A stretch of DNA of 64,000 nucleotides from Dyadobacter sp. 50-39 (GTDB lineage: Bacteria; Bacteroidota; Bacteroidia; Cytophagales; Spirosomataceae), in assembly GCA_001898145.1 (NCBI GenBank), contig MKSR01000040.1:930001-994000 (forward strand), given 5' to 3'. Both the position numbers and the translations under genes were made by a program. Shown here piece after piece: positions 18,001 to 25,652 of this stretch (the stretch's first letter is position 1; the number at the start of each line of letters is the position of its first letter). Below the pieces are notes generated by a model, which was not told the origin of the DNA, did no database searches, and worked only from the letters and a program-made list of their open reading frames with translations.

Positions 18001-18510
18001 TCCGCGCTGGCTGCCTTTGATCACGATATTGACGCCCGGCAAGCCTTCGCCCTTTTCGCCGGAAACCTTCCCTACCACCGACCGGTCGTCGACCACCGTC
18101 GCATATTTCGGCTCATTCGGGGCCGGCTCGGCGGCGTTAATTACCTCCGGTTGGCTGCGAAGCACGATCCGGTTGCTCACCTGCTTGTAGCGGATTTTGT
18201 TGGGCAGAAGCAGTTTGTCGAGTACCGCGGCGAGCGGCTCGTTCTGCGCATTCAGCGTCACGGTGAATTTCAGGGGCAGCATCCGCGAGTTGTAGGAGAA
18301 CTTGATTTCAGCTGTTTTTTCCAGCTGCTGCAATGCGCTACCCAGCGTAGCACGGTTAAGATTCAGCGTAACTCTCTTTTCCAGCAGGTTCTGACCGGCC
18401 AGCGGTGCGGCCATCGCCAGCTGGGCTACGACAATCAAAAGGACGATTTGTTGTAACGACTTCATCAAGAGTTGACACAATAAGCGTTTGGCAGTCAAAG
18501 TTTTCTTCAT
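15067..18510 (-). CDS. SusC/RagA TonB-dependent receptor with STN signalling domain
   Basis: The 1147-residue protein has a signal peptide (IVLLIVVAQLAMAAPLAGQ). An STN domain lies at about 45-115 (VTLNLNRATLGSALQQLEK), followed by a carboxypeptidase-regulatory-like beta domain (VVGKVSGEKGEGLPGVNIV). Then come the plug (EEVVVVGYGTQKKVNLTGSV; RGASSWGTNTSPLVLVDGVV) and a long barrel ending VGLNLRF. It imports oligosaccharides across the outer membrane with TonB energy. The STN domain passes substrate status to FecR, which is encoded immediately upstream, so this PUL is controlled by trans-envelope ECF signalling rather than by a hybrid two-component system. Confidence 0.95.
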   Translation of the reverse strand: MKKTLTAKRLLCQLLMKSLQQIVLLIVVAQLAMAAPLAGQNLLEKRVTLNLNRATLGSALQQLEKTAEIKFSYNSRMLPLKFTVTLNAQNEPLAAVLDKLLLPNKIRYKQVSNRIVLRSQPEVINAAEPAPNEPKYATVVDDRSVVGKVSGEKGEGLPGVNIVIKGSQRGAVTNADGSYSLLVPDGEQTVVFSSVGFISQEVVVAAQRTALDVVLKVDEKALEEVVVVGYGTQKKVNLTGSVSTVNVDNMQSRQVSNSLAALQGQVTGLRISQGTGMPGRESVSLTLRGASSWGTNTSPLVLVDGVVGSLDVLPMSDIESISVLKDAASASIYGARAANGVILVTTKQGKKGKPALTYNMSLRTQSPTGVPNQIWNSGQYMELFNKAVARNAVSAVPFPQALIDKYKDPNRDKNMFPDYNWADAVWKSAPMQEHNVGVNGGSDAFKYNVSAGIIDQKGVLMGHKYKRFNGLANLSTTINKYITVGTNVSYMKGNSVSPYYENQNFVLMTITQAPLVKPYLPDGSGRYTDKAVPTGVGGTQNNRNPFWIANETYRDYEDWQANVQGWLDVNFLQTEKMGLKWSSKYASRFAEQFRNIYHYGADAYYYLPENEYVAGGANAYQKGTPFGPEALGVNQGNFRTLLNTFYSSVNWNWNPDRHDISLMVGYSQEEQKYRWLGGTRNVFPVKNMYELDGMGPLNQTTTGGLTEWAFQSIFGRATYALASKYLLEANFRYDGTSRIYKDSRWGFFPSASAAWRISEEAFIRDGANWIDNLKLRASYGLLGNANIGEYPWQETYVSTTYAFNEALNQGVQQTAYRNRALKWEQTKTADIGLDFNLKNDLIYGTIDWYNKLTTGILAAAIIPGSAGMSAPTINYGTLRNYGLEIELGHKGKFGSVEYGINGQISANRNKVIKFPAPAYSDRIIQEGLPYRDYYLYEYTGLFKSEEELKAVVTPGNPQLGDIKFKDQNNDGKIDGDDRVRVKGAYPGFIYSFGGNVRWKNFDLAVFFQGVQGQKVRTYFFGEDPFSQGSSPHPKFLDAYDPVTNPDSEVPAIYGWGYAPMTGGTAQNSTYFLKDASYLRLKNLQIGYTIPASVTKKVGISHLKVFLTGDNILTFTKYPDLDPERAGDGWHAQYPQLKVYSVGLNLRF

Positions 18511-18602
18511 AGATTTGACGGTTTATTGTTTCGATTCGACAGAAAAATTGGGCAATAACACCCCACTCCCAGGGCGTCATGCAATCGGGGTTGTGGTTTC
18601 GG

Positions 18603-18637
18603 GAGCCGGCCTGCTGCAACCAGTCCGGCTCTTTTTT
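18603..18637 (+). terminator. Terminator-like hairpin in the FecR-SusC gap, plus orientation
   Basis: GAGCCGG pairs with CCGGCTC, followed at once by six T on the plus strand. The genes here run on the minus strand, so it cannot end FecR by the usual rule. It could stop antisense transcription into FecR, or act as a hairpin in the SusC leader. Confidence 0.4.
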
Positions 18638-18668
18638 GAATAGGCAGGTTTGTTAATTCATATGCGGG

Positions 18669-19742
18669 TCATTCATTACATCCGGTGGATTCTACAACGA
18701 CGTGGTTCCCTTCCATGCGGAATTGCGTACCGGAGCTGATACTTTCGCAAACGATTTTCAATTTCGACAAGAGCGGTTCGTCGGACAGCGAAGTGGAGAG
18801 GTAACAGTTGCGCAAAGCTTCACGGGGATAGTCGATCGTGACGCCGTAAGCACTTTCAAGCGCCGAGAAGATCGTCTCGACGGGCGCATCGGAGAAGTCG
18901 AAATTCAGGTATTCGATAGCCCTTTTCGGTATATCCTTGTTTTCAGGTTTTTCAAAAAGGCTCCGGGATTTTACGTAACTGACAGACTGGTTGGGCAGCA
19001 ATACCACGTTTTCGGACGCATTATTCTTCGGTTTGACCTGCCGGACATGCACTTCGCCGGTTTTCACAAACACTTCCACTTCGGGCTGGTCGTCTGCCGC
19101 TTTGACGCGGAAGCTCGTACCGACCACCTCCGTGATAATGTCGTTGGTGTAGACCAGGAAAGGCCGCCGACGGTTTTTGCTTATTTCAAAAAACGCCTCA
19201 CCCGCCAGATGTACCTCCCGCTTACCTGCTGCAAATTTCGCCGGGTAGCTCAGCTTTCCGCCGGGTTGCAGGATGATCGTGCTGCCGTCTTCGAGGTTTA
19301 CAAGCCTGGCAACTCTGGAATCGTTGAAAACTTCGATCTCGCGTTTCGCCGGGGAAGCCGCCGGTGGTTTCCGCATGGCCGTATTTGTTACTGACAGTTG
19401 CTGGCGGGAGACATACCATCCAAGCCCGAGCGCAAACAACAGCACTGCCGCCGCCGCACGCCACCAGCCCGTGAAGCCCGTCGGCAGCACGCGATGCTCG
19501 TGCTCGTGGATCCGCCACCAGGTTTCTTCCAGCGCCTGATCGGTTTCCCCGGCCGTGGCACCGGTCATATCGTCGCCGATCGCCAGGATCAGGTAACGTG
19601 CTTCCTGTGCCAGCCGCTGCTTGGCCGCATTCGCTTCGAGCCATTGCACCCAGCCGGCATTATCACGGCCCGTGATAACCCATTCGCGGAACAATGCGTC
19701 GTCGCAGAACTGCGTAACGGTGGTATAGCTTTCTCGCTGCAT
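18669..19742 (-). CDS. FecR-type anti-sigma factor
   Basis: The 357-residue inner-membrane protein has a cytoplasmic N-terminal sigma-binding part (about 1-90) and one membrane helix (AAAVLLFALGLGWYVS). The periplasmic FecR domain includes VNLEDGSTIILQPGGKLSYP, HLAGEAFFEISKNRRRPF and VYTNDIITEVVGTSFRV. The C-terminal DUF4974 secretin/TonB-like domain (YLNFDFSDAPVETIFSALE) contacts the STN domain of the SusC. It lies between its ECF sigma gene and SusC in the standard order. Confidence 0.95.
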   Translation of the reverse strand: MQRESYTTVTQFCDDALFREWVITGRDNAGWVQWLEANAAKQRLAQEARYLILAIGDDMTGATAGETDQALEETWWRIHEHEHRVLPTGFTGWWRAAAAVLLFALGLGWYVSRQQLSVTNTAMRKPPAASPAKREIEVFNDSRVARLVNLEDGSTIILQPGGKLSYPAKFAAGKREVHLAGEAFFEISKNRRRPFLVYTNDIITEVVGTSFRVKAADDQPEVEVFVKTGEVHVRQVKPKNNASENVVLLPNQSVSYVKSRSLFEKPENKDIPKRAIEYLNFDFSDAPVETIFSALESAYGVTIDYPREALRNCYLSTSLSDEPLLSKLKIVCESISSGTQFRMEGNHVVVESTGCNE

Positions 19743-19821
19743 GAAGTAATGGTTTTTCAGGCAGGAGAGGACGGCATCCGGCGGCGATACTCACCGATTT
19801 TTAATTTTTTTGATAAAAATT

Positions 19822-20415
19822 TTAAAAATACACACACAAGAGCAATGCGAACGTGTGTAATTCCCCTACCCAAACTTCGCGGATATGCTTGATGCCGCGG
19901 TGGAGCAGGTTGGAAGCGGATTGCGGATTGATCTGCATCAGGCGGGCGATCTCGTCGATGTCGAGCTGCTGATGGTAGCGGAGATACAGCGCCTCACGCT
20001 GGCGGGCGGGGAGCTGGTTGAGGAGGGTATTGAGCTGATGTACCTGCCTGCGCGTTTCTTCGTCGGAGATCATGGCATCGAGCGGTGTAAACTGGAATGA
20101 GAATTCGGCCTCGCCGATGTCGCGCGAATGCCTGAAAATGCGGTCGCGTTCGAGCCTGCGTGCAATGCGCCGCCTTACGCCTGCGAGGAGGTAGGCCCTC
20201 ACGGAATCCGGAACCGCGAGGTTTTTCCGGTAAATCCAGACTTCCATGAATGTTTCCTGCACACAATCACCGGCCAGTCCGTGGTGGTCGGTGAGCGACT
20301 TACCGTAGCCGAGTAATGCGGGGTAATATTTCCGGAAAAGTGCGGTGTAAGCAGCCTGGTCATCGTCTTTGATCAGGCACCAAAGTTGTGAATCCGGAAG
20401 CGAAACGTCTGACAT
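19822..20415 (-). CDS. ECF sigma factor (sigma-70 region 2/4)
   Basis: The 197-residue protein has region 2 (AAYTALFRKYYPALLGYGK, CVQETFMEVWIYRKNL) and region 4 (LNQLPARQREALYLRYHQQL, DIDEIARLMQINPQSASNLL). It is 79 bases ahead of FecR and presumably drives transcription of the SusC-SusD-GH95 genes once FecR releases it. The C-terminal hydrophobic tail (LHTFALLLCVYF) is common in Bacteroidota PUL sigma factors. Confidence 0.94.
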   Translation of the reverse strand: MSDVSLPDSQLWCLIKDDDQAAYTALFRKYYPALLGYGKSLTDHHGLAGDCVQETFMEVWIYRKNLAVPDSVRAYLLAGVRRRIARRLERDRIFRHSRDIGEAEFSFQFTPLDAMISDEETRRQVHQLNTLLNQLPARQREALYLRYHQQLDIDEIARLMQINPQSASNLLHRGIKHIREVWVGELHTFALLLCVYF

Positions 20416-20561
20416 TTACCTGGCCGTGGGTTAGGACAAAAAAAGAATAATTGTGCATTTTACTCATTTTGCCAGGAATTCAAAAATGAGGCGAAATTTT
20501 TAGGCAATAGCGGTAGGTATGCGGTGCCACGGCCCACGGCGACGTGGTAGTCGTTCTGCTG

Positions 20562-22019
20562 TCACTGCACGATCTCCGCCCCCCAAAGAAAGCCAAGCAC
20601 TTTCCTGACATCCGGGATCGGGATATGCCGGCACCAGGTTTCGATGGCGCTGCCGTAGGTAACCCCTTCGCCCAATGTGTTCAGGAGCGGGGGTATTTCA
20701 ATCTGGTTGATGTAAACCAATGGTCTCGAAAGGTTGGGATGTACCAATGCACGCCGCACTTCGACCCGATCGCCGGTAACGGCAAATTCGGGGCTGAATG
20801 CAAGCTGGGCCGACAGGCGCACGGGCTTGTCCCAAAGAAACCGGATCAGCGGGTCGATGGGGACGGCGGCAGGTTCTCCGGCCGGCTTGGGCGGGTGCCA
20901 TGCGAGCCGCTGTTTTACCAATGCAGTAAACGCATTCGTCGCGGGTATGGCTTCCATGCGGAATTCCCTTCTTTTTTGCCAAAAAGGGAAATGGGCATTG
21001 ATTTTGCCGGCTTCCGCATAGTATCCGGAAGTCCAGCGGTGGTGGCTGGCTACCGCGTCGGCCAGTTTGCTTTCATAAAATGCTTTTGCGACCGTCGGAT
21101 CGTTATCTGTCAGCATGGTATGGACCGCAACGGCTGCTTGCAGCGAAAAGCGCATGGCTGCCTCCAAGCCCGTCGAGGACAGCGGATCGAGCGCGAATGC
21201 GGCCTCGCCGACTCGGAGGTACTGCTGTTCCCACGGGTGCATATGTACGTAGGTTTGCACGAGGCAGGTTTTTAGTTCCAGACCTTCCGCTACCAATGCA
21301 CCGAATAGCCTTGAACCGGCCAGCATTTGCCGCATCGTTTGCGTTTTGCTGCGGCTTTTGAGGGAATCCGGGTCGGTAAATACCATGATCCGGTACTGCT
21401 CCCACGGCACGGGCGCCCCCCATATCCAGCCTTCGTCGACGGTTTCGATGCATGCTTCGTCGGGCATTGCTCTCGCGGGCACGTGCGCCCAGAGCGCTAC
21501 GGACGCGGGGGCAAGCTGCAAGCGCTCCCGGGTGGGTGCGCCATTGCGCCCGCGGGCGTCGAGGACAATGCTGCCCGTAATGCGCTGATCTCCCTCCGCC
21601 GACCGGATTCTGAATTCGTACTTGTCGCCTTGCCAAACCGATGCGGCTATCCGGGCAGGCTGGAACAGCCGCAACCCCTTACCTGTGGCGAAAGCCAGCA
21701 GTCGGGCATCCAGCCGTGCCCTGTCGACGACCATTCCTGCTCCACGCTGGCCAGGTTGCAGGAGGGCGGGGTCTCCCCCGCCCCACGCAATTCTGGCAGG
21801 TTTGTTATGCAAATAGGAAAAGTCATCCAGCAGGTCGCCGGCATGGAGGTAGTCGAAAATAGGTCGCACTCCCGGTGACAGCGATTCCCCGATCTGCGGG
21901 CGGGGAAATGCTTCCTGCTCGACCAGGGCTACCGAATGCCCCATTTCGAGCAGGCGGACCGCCGCAGCAAGACCGGCCGGTCCCGCACCGATGATTACGA
22001 TTTCAAAATCCTGCACCAT
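20562..22019 (-). CDS. LodB/GoxB-like FAD-dependent monooxygenase, probable cofactor maturase
   Basis: The 485-residue flavoprotein starts with the dinucleotide-binding loop IVIIGAGPAGLAAAVRL and an acidic strand end (VALVEQEAFPRPQIGES). It also has a GR-type FAD segment (RARLDARLLAFA) and the second FAD motif (EAAFALDPLSSTGLEAAM, with the DP dipeptide). This layout is that of tryptophan-halogenase/LodB/QhpG-like flavoenzymes. LodB is known to be required for forming the cysteine tryptophylquinone (CTQ) of LodA, and QhpG hydroxylates the precursor Trp of quinohemoprotein amine dehydrogenase. As the last gene of the operon, 6 bases after the radical SAM gene, it should hydroxylate the LodA-like tryptophan here. 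Confidence 0.82.
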   Translation of the reverse strand: MVQDFEIVIIGAGPAGLAAAVRLLEMGHSVALVEQEAFPRPQIGESLSPGVRPIFDYLHAGDLLDDFSYLHNKPARIAWGGGDPALLQPGQRGAGMVVDRARLDARLLAFATGKGLRLFQPARIAASVWQGDKYEFRIRSAEGDQRITGSIVLDARGRNGAPTRERLQLAPASVALWAHVPARAMPDEACIETVDEGWIWGAPVPWEQYRIMVFTDPDSLKSRSKTQTMRQMLAGSRLFGALVAEGLELKTCLVQTYVHMHPWEQQYLRVGEAAFALDPLSSTGLEAAMRFSLQAAVAVHTMLTDNDPTVAKAFYESKLADAVASHHRWTSGYYAEAGKINAHFPFWQKRREFRMEAIPATNAFTALVKQRLAWHPPKPAGEPAAVPIDPLIRFLWDKPVRLSAQLAFSPEFAVTGDRVEVRRALVHPNLSRPLVYINQIEIPPLLNTLGEGVTYGSAIETWCRHIPIPDVRKVLGFLWGAEIVQ

Positions 22020-22025
22020 AGGTTG

Positions 22026-23396
22026 TTACATGTTCCATCCGGGTTTCAGGCGCGATAGCCGCTCGTGGGCCTGTATCGTGTAATGCAGCCACGAACGAAT
22101 GTAGTCGCAGGCCGTGCGGCCTTTGGCGATCACCTCGTGATGGCAGCCGCCTCCGCACAGGTAGCGCGCCCAGCATTGGGTACAGGGGCTCTGGCGGCTC
22201 ACATGCCGCGACGACAGCCAGCCATTCTGCAAACCGGCGTCGATACCGGTGCTGAGATTGCCCATTTTACCTGCGTCCTCATTGACGAACCGATGGCAGG
22301 CAAAGAGCTCCTCGTCGGCCGAAACACCCATATAACCCGCTCCTGCCCCGCATGGATAAGGACGGTGCGTGCCTTTGGAAATTTCCTTTAATGCATTCAC
22401 CATATTCAAAAAAGGGTACCGCCTGCCGGCGAGCACGTTCTTTTCAAAATTCAGTCCGCAAGCGATCATGTTTTCCAGCAGTAGCGAAAGTTCTTCCCTG
22501 CCCATTTCATCACGCCCGTTGATCGACCTCAGCAGCGGAGAAAAACCAACACTGTGGAAGCCCATCCGGATGAATTCGTCGAGCATCACCGACAGATCGA
22601 GGTTACGCGGGGTAACCGTGACACGGGCCGATACCTGCATCTTTTCCTGCATGGCCAGCAGCGGCGCCAGGTTTTTCATAATCAGGTCGAAACTGCCCCT
22701 GCCACCCTTCATAGGCCTTTGCAGGTCATGGCTCGGACCGATACCGTCGAGGCTGACGGTTACTGCGAAACCATATTCTTCAAAGAAGCGGGCATCGGCT
22801 TCGGTGACCATCGTGCCATTGGTGGTGATTGAAAAACCAACCTTGATGTGTTTCCTGGCCGCTTTGGCCACCGCATACGTCGTCGCTTCGGTCAGCGCTT
22901 TACGGTTCGCCAGGGGCTCACCACCCAGGAATGTAAGCTGCACTTTCTCGCCTTCCGGACATTGGTCCATGAGCAGGTCTATCGCACAGAGCGCCGTTTC
23001 CAGCGTCATGCTTTTGGATTTCCCGCCAAAGCTACCCTGGTCGGCATAACAATAGGTACAGCCCATGTTGCATTTCTGGGCGATAGCGAGTGACAGGGCG
23101 TAGAGCCTCGGGCTTTCCAACGGCGTATCGTCCACATAATCGGAGGCGGACAAGCCGCATCTCACCAGCAGGTCGTGCAACTCCGCTTCATCCCCGGCAT
23201 CCAGTGCCCTGGCGATGCGCTGCTCCACATCCCCTGCCAGGGTGTACAGCCTGCTGCCATTCGGGATGAAAAGCTGGGTATTGCCGCCTCCCCTGATCAG
23301 GTGGGCCAATGGCGACTTCGGCCGGGACTGCGAGGCAATCGTTCCGGCCAGCCGTGCTACCGCCACAGCGGGTTCCATGTCAGCTGTTGAGTGCAT
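22026..23396 (-). CDS. Radical SAM enzyme with C-terminal SPASM domain, peptide-modifying type
   Basis: The 456-residue protein has the radical SAM cluster motif CNMGCTYC (Cys109, 113, 116). The SPASM region is rich in Cys (349, 367, 405, 408, 414, 418, 430), with CTQCWARYLCGGGCHHE, enough for two auxiliary iron-sulfur clusters. An N-terminal section (about 40-95) resembles the peptide-recognition part of such enzymes. The closest functional analogue I can name is QhpD/PeaB, which makes Cys-to-Asp/Glu thioether bonds in quinohemoprotein amine dehydrogenase. Its start overlaps the end of the LodA-like gene by 17 bases, so the two are translationally coupled. That makes the oxidase its likely substrate, though LodA systems are not known to need a radical SAM partner. 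Confidence 0.88.
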   Translation of the reverse strand: MHSTADMEPAVAVARLAGTIASQSRPKSPLAHLIRGGGNTQLFIPNGSRLYTLAGDVEQRIARALDAGDEAELHDLLVRCGLSASDYVDDTPLESPRLYALSLAIAQKCNMGCTYCYADQGSFGGKSKSMTLETALCAIDLLMDQCPEGEKVQLTFLGGEPLANRKALTEATTYAVAKAARKHIKVGFSITTNGTMVTEADARFFEEYGFAVTVSLDGIGPSHDLQRPMKGGRGSFDLIMKNLAPLLAMQEKMQVSARVTVTPRNLDLSVMLDEFIRMGFHSVGFSPLLRSINGRDEMGREELSLLLENMIACGLNFEKNVLAGRRYPFLNMVNALKEISKGTHRPYPCGAGAGYMGVSADEELFACHRFVNEDAGKMGNLSTGIDAGLQNGWLSSRHVSRQSPCTQCWARYLCGGGCHHEVIAKGRTACDYIRSWLHYTIQAHERLSRLKPGWNM

Positions 23397-25614
23397 CTTT
23401 TCCTTCTACGATAAAGTTGAGCTCGCCCTGCCAGTTGATAAACAGGTCGTCATAGGAAAGCAGCCTTTTATTCACCCGGTCGTCGGGAATGTAGCTGCCG
23501 GTGCGTTTTTTTGCCATCCAGCTGTCGCCGGTGCTCAACCCCTTTTCATCGGGAACCACGTTCACATAGTCGGGACGGCTGGCAGCCCAGTAATAGCAAG
23601 CACACTCGCGGTAGTCGTTTTGCCAGGGTGCGCAGAGGCCCTGGGTAAGTTCGCCGGGCCGGATGATCTGCTCCGAAAGCGTCGCGCTGTCTCCGTCAAA
23701 TACTTTATTGACCGTCAGCATTACTTTTTTGTAAAGGGCGGGATCATCGAGCTTTTCCAGGTCCGCGACCACTTCATGCGTGCTTTTTTCGGCTGTAAAA
23801 TAGCAGTCAACCTGCTGGCCCTGCTTTTGCAGCACATTCACCATGGAATTGGACCATTCCATAAACGACACGCCGTTCGGGTTGGCTTCCGTGCGGAGCG
23901 GCACGCTGTCGCCGTCGGGGAACACCGGGCCCGAGGTAGCCACCATGGTAGGCTTCCCGTCAATGGCCACCAGCCGGTGATCTACCAAATGCGCATAGGC
24001 ATCGTCGGCATCGATCACGTAATTGTTGTTTTCGATGAGTACAATACCCTGGAATGCCCGGCGCCAGAGGTTTCTGAAATCAAATTCCAGCCCCGGAAAA
24101 CAATTGGAAATGGCAGTGCGGGGTAAAACGCTCATCGGGTTTCCTTTGCCGCGGTAATGCAGCTGGGCGGTCAGGTTGGATGGCACAAGCGGGTCGTCGC
24201 CGGCAACCGTGTCGGCTTCGGGCATCATCGACCGGGCCGCGGCCTTGATCACCATGTTGATCTGCCGCCGCGTAAAGGTGAGCGAGCGTCCATCGGCCCC
24301 GCGCATCAGCGCAGGCATTTTCCGGAGGGCTTTCGCCGACAGGTCCCCGATTTCCTCGGGCTTGCGGAGCAAGTCCTCAAACCAGGGCGAAGCGCCGGTG
24401 CTCAGCCCAGCAAAAACCCGTTCGTGCAGCACCTGCAAAGCCATATTATCTACGAGCGAAGTAGCCATGATCGGCTCGTAAAGACGCCCGAAGTCGTTGG
24501 TATTCTGCCTGACCATCGTGCTGGCAATGTTGAGTTTGCCCTCATACGCATTGCCGTTCATGATCGCCGTGTTCATCAGCCGGATCGTTTCGAAGGCGCG
24601 CCGGATGATCTCCTCGGCTTCTTCGATAGTCACTTCGCCATCCACATCGGTACCGAGCAGAATTTGTTCCAATTCGTCGGACACCACGCGGATAGGCAGG
24701 GTATCGGGTGCGTATGCGGGCGGACCGGCGCTGATGTGCGCATTCGCAGACAGGATTGTGCCGGTAGGCCCTGCGAGTTTCACGGTCACGAAACCGTCGC
24801 ATTCATCGTCGAGGTAGCCCCAGCTGATCTGGTTGTTCTTTGCATCGGAGTATCCGGCAAATATCTGTGCCGGGTTGGTGTAGCGCGGATTGGGCGTGCT
24901 GGTTTCCGAATAACCGCGCCAGCATCCCTTTTCGGTATCATACAAAATGGGGTCGTCACGCCGGCCGGCGAATACGGGGTCTACCTGCTCTTTACCATCC
25001 TTTTTCCGGAGCAGGCTCGATCCGTACACCTTTCCCGCGGCGGGGGTAAACCGGAACCGGATCTCGGGAAACTCCGGCGTAGGCCTGATAAACTGGACAA
25101 ACCCGAGCGGCAGCGTTTTTCCTTTGATAAAATTAATGCATTCGCCTTGTAAAGGTTTCAGCTCGTGCGAACGGATGTCGTTGATCGTAGCGTACATCTT
25201 GTCATGTTCATCATTGGTACGCCTGAATATCTTGATATTGCCCACCTGTACATCCCAGCTGATAGCATCCAGCTGGTAACCCGCCTTTTGCAGCAAGTCG
25301 ACCGTCAGCGGGACCAACTTGTCCGGTTCCTCGTCCGTAATGGCGAACACTTCCAGGAATGGAGCCACCGGGTGTGCTTTGCCCGTCTTGTCGTCGAGGT
25401 TTTCTGCGTCCTTGAATTGTACCCTGTCCGGTTCATAGGCCGTCATCTCCCCGGTTGCGGGATGTACTTCAAAGCTCTTTTCCGGGACGATTTTCCGGAA
25501 ATCCAGGGGCTTGTCTTCGGATAGTTCGAGGTTATAAGCGGCCATCGGCTTGTCCGATTCGCCCAGGCGCCCGATCGCGATGGGAGGAAGTATTCGTAAT
25601 GCTAGAATTTTCAT
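23380..25614 (-). CDS. LodA/GoxA-like CTQ-dependent amino-acid oxidase
   Basis: The protein has 744 residues from ATG 25614 (a TTG at 25623 would add three). The N-terminus (LALRILPPIAIGRLGESD) and the central NCFPGLEFDFRNLWRRAF segment match LodA-type oxidases. Near the C-terminus PWQNDYRECACYYW reproduces the D-xxx-C spacing of Asp512/Cys516 of LodA (here about Asp670 and Cys674, counted from the TTG), followed by Trp candidates 28 and 57 residues later (in GDSWMAKK and INWQGELNF). Cys plus Trp would form cysteine tryptophylquinone. Family members oxidise lysine or glycine, giving hydrogen peroxide, and can be antibacterial. There is no signal peptide. The C-terminal tail after the Cys is shorter than in LodA, so this is a divergent member. 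Confidence 0.75.
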   Translation of the reverse strand: MKILALRILPPIAIGRLGESDKPMAAYNLELSEDKPLDFRKIVPEKSFEVHPATGEMTAYEPDRVQFKDAENLDDKTGKAHPVAPFLEVFAITDEEPDKLVPLTVDLLQKAGYQLDAISWDVQVGNIKIFRRTNDEHDKMYATINDIRSHELKPLQGECINFIKGKTLPLGFVQFIRPTPEFPEIRFRFTPAAGKVYGSSLLRKKDGKEQVDPVFAGRRDDPILYDTEKGCWRGYSETSTPNPRYTNPAQIFAGYSDAKNNQISWGYLDDECDGFVTVKLAGPTGTILSANAHISAGPPAYAPDTLPIRVVSDELEQILLGTDVDGEVTIEEAEEIIRRAFETIRLMNTAIMNGNAYEGKLNIASTMVRQNTNDFGRLYEPIMATSLVDNMALQVLHERVFAGLSTGASPWFEDLLRKPEEIGDLSAKALRKMPALMRGADGRSLTFTRRQINMVIKAAARSMMPEADTVAGDDPLVPSNLTAQLHYRGKGNPMSVLPRTAISNCFPGLEFDFRNLWRRAFQGIVLIENNNYVIDADDAYAHLVDHRLVAIDGKPTMVATSGPVFPDGDSVPLRTEANPNGVSFMEWSNSMVNVLQKQGQQVDCYFTAEKSTHEVVADLEKLDDPALYKKVMLTVNKVFDGDSATLSEQIIRPGELTQGLCAPWQNDYRECACYYWAASRPDYVNVVPDEKGLSTGDSWMAKKRTGSYIPDDRVNKRLLSYDDLFINWQGELNFIVEGKDALNS

Positions 25615-25652
25615 ATCCGGCAATGGTTTTGGCTTTAATGTGTTGAGAAAAC

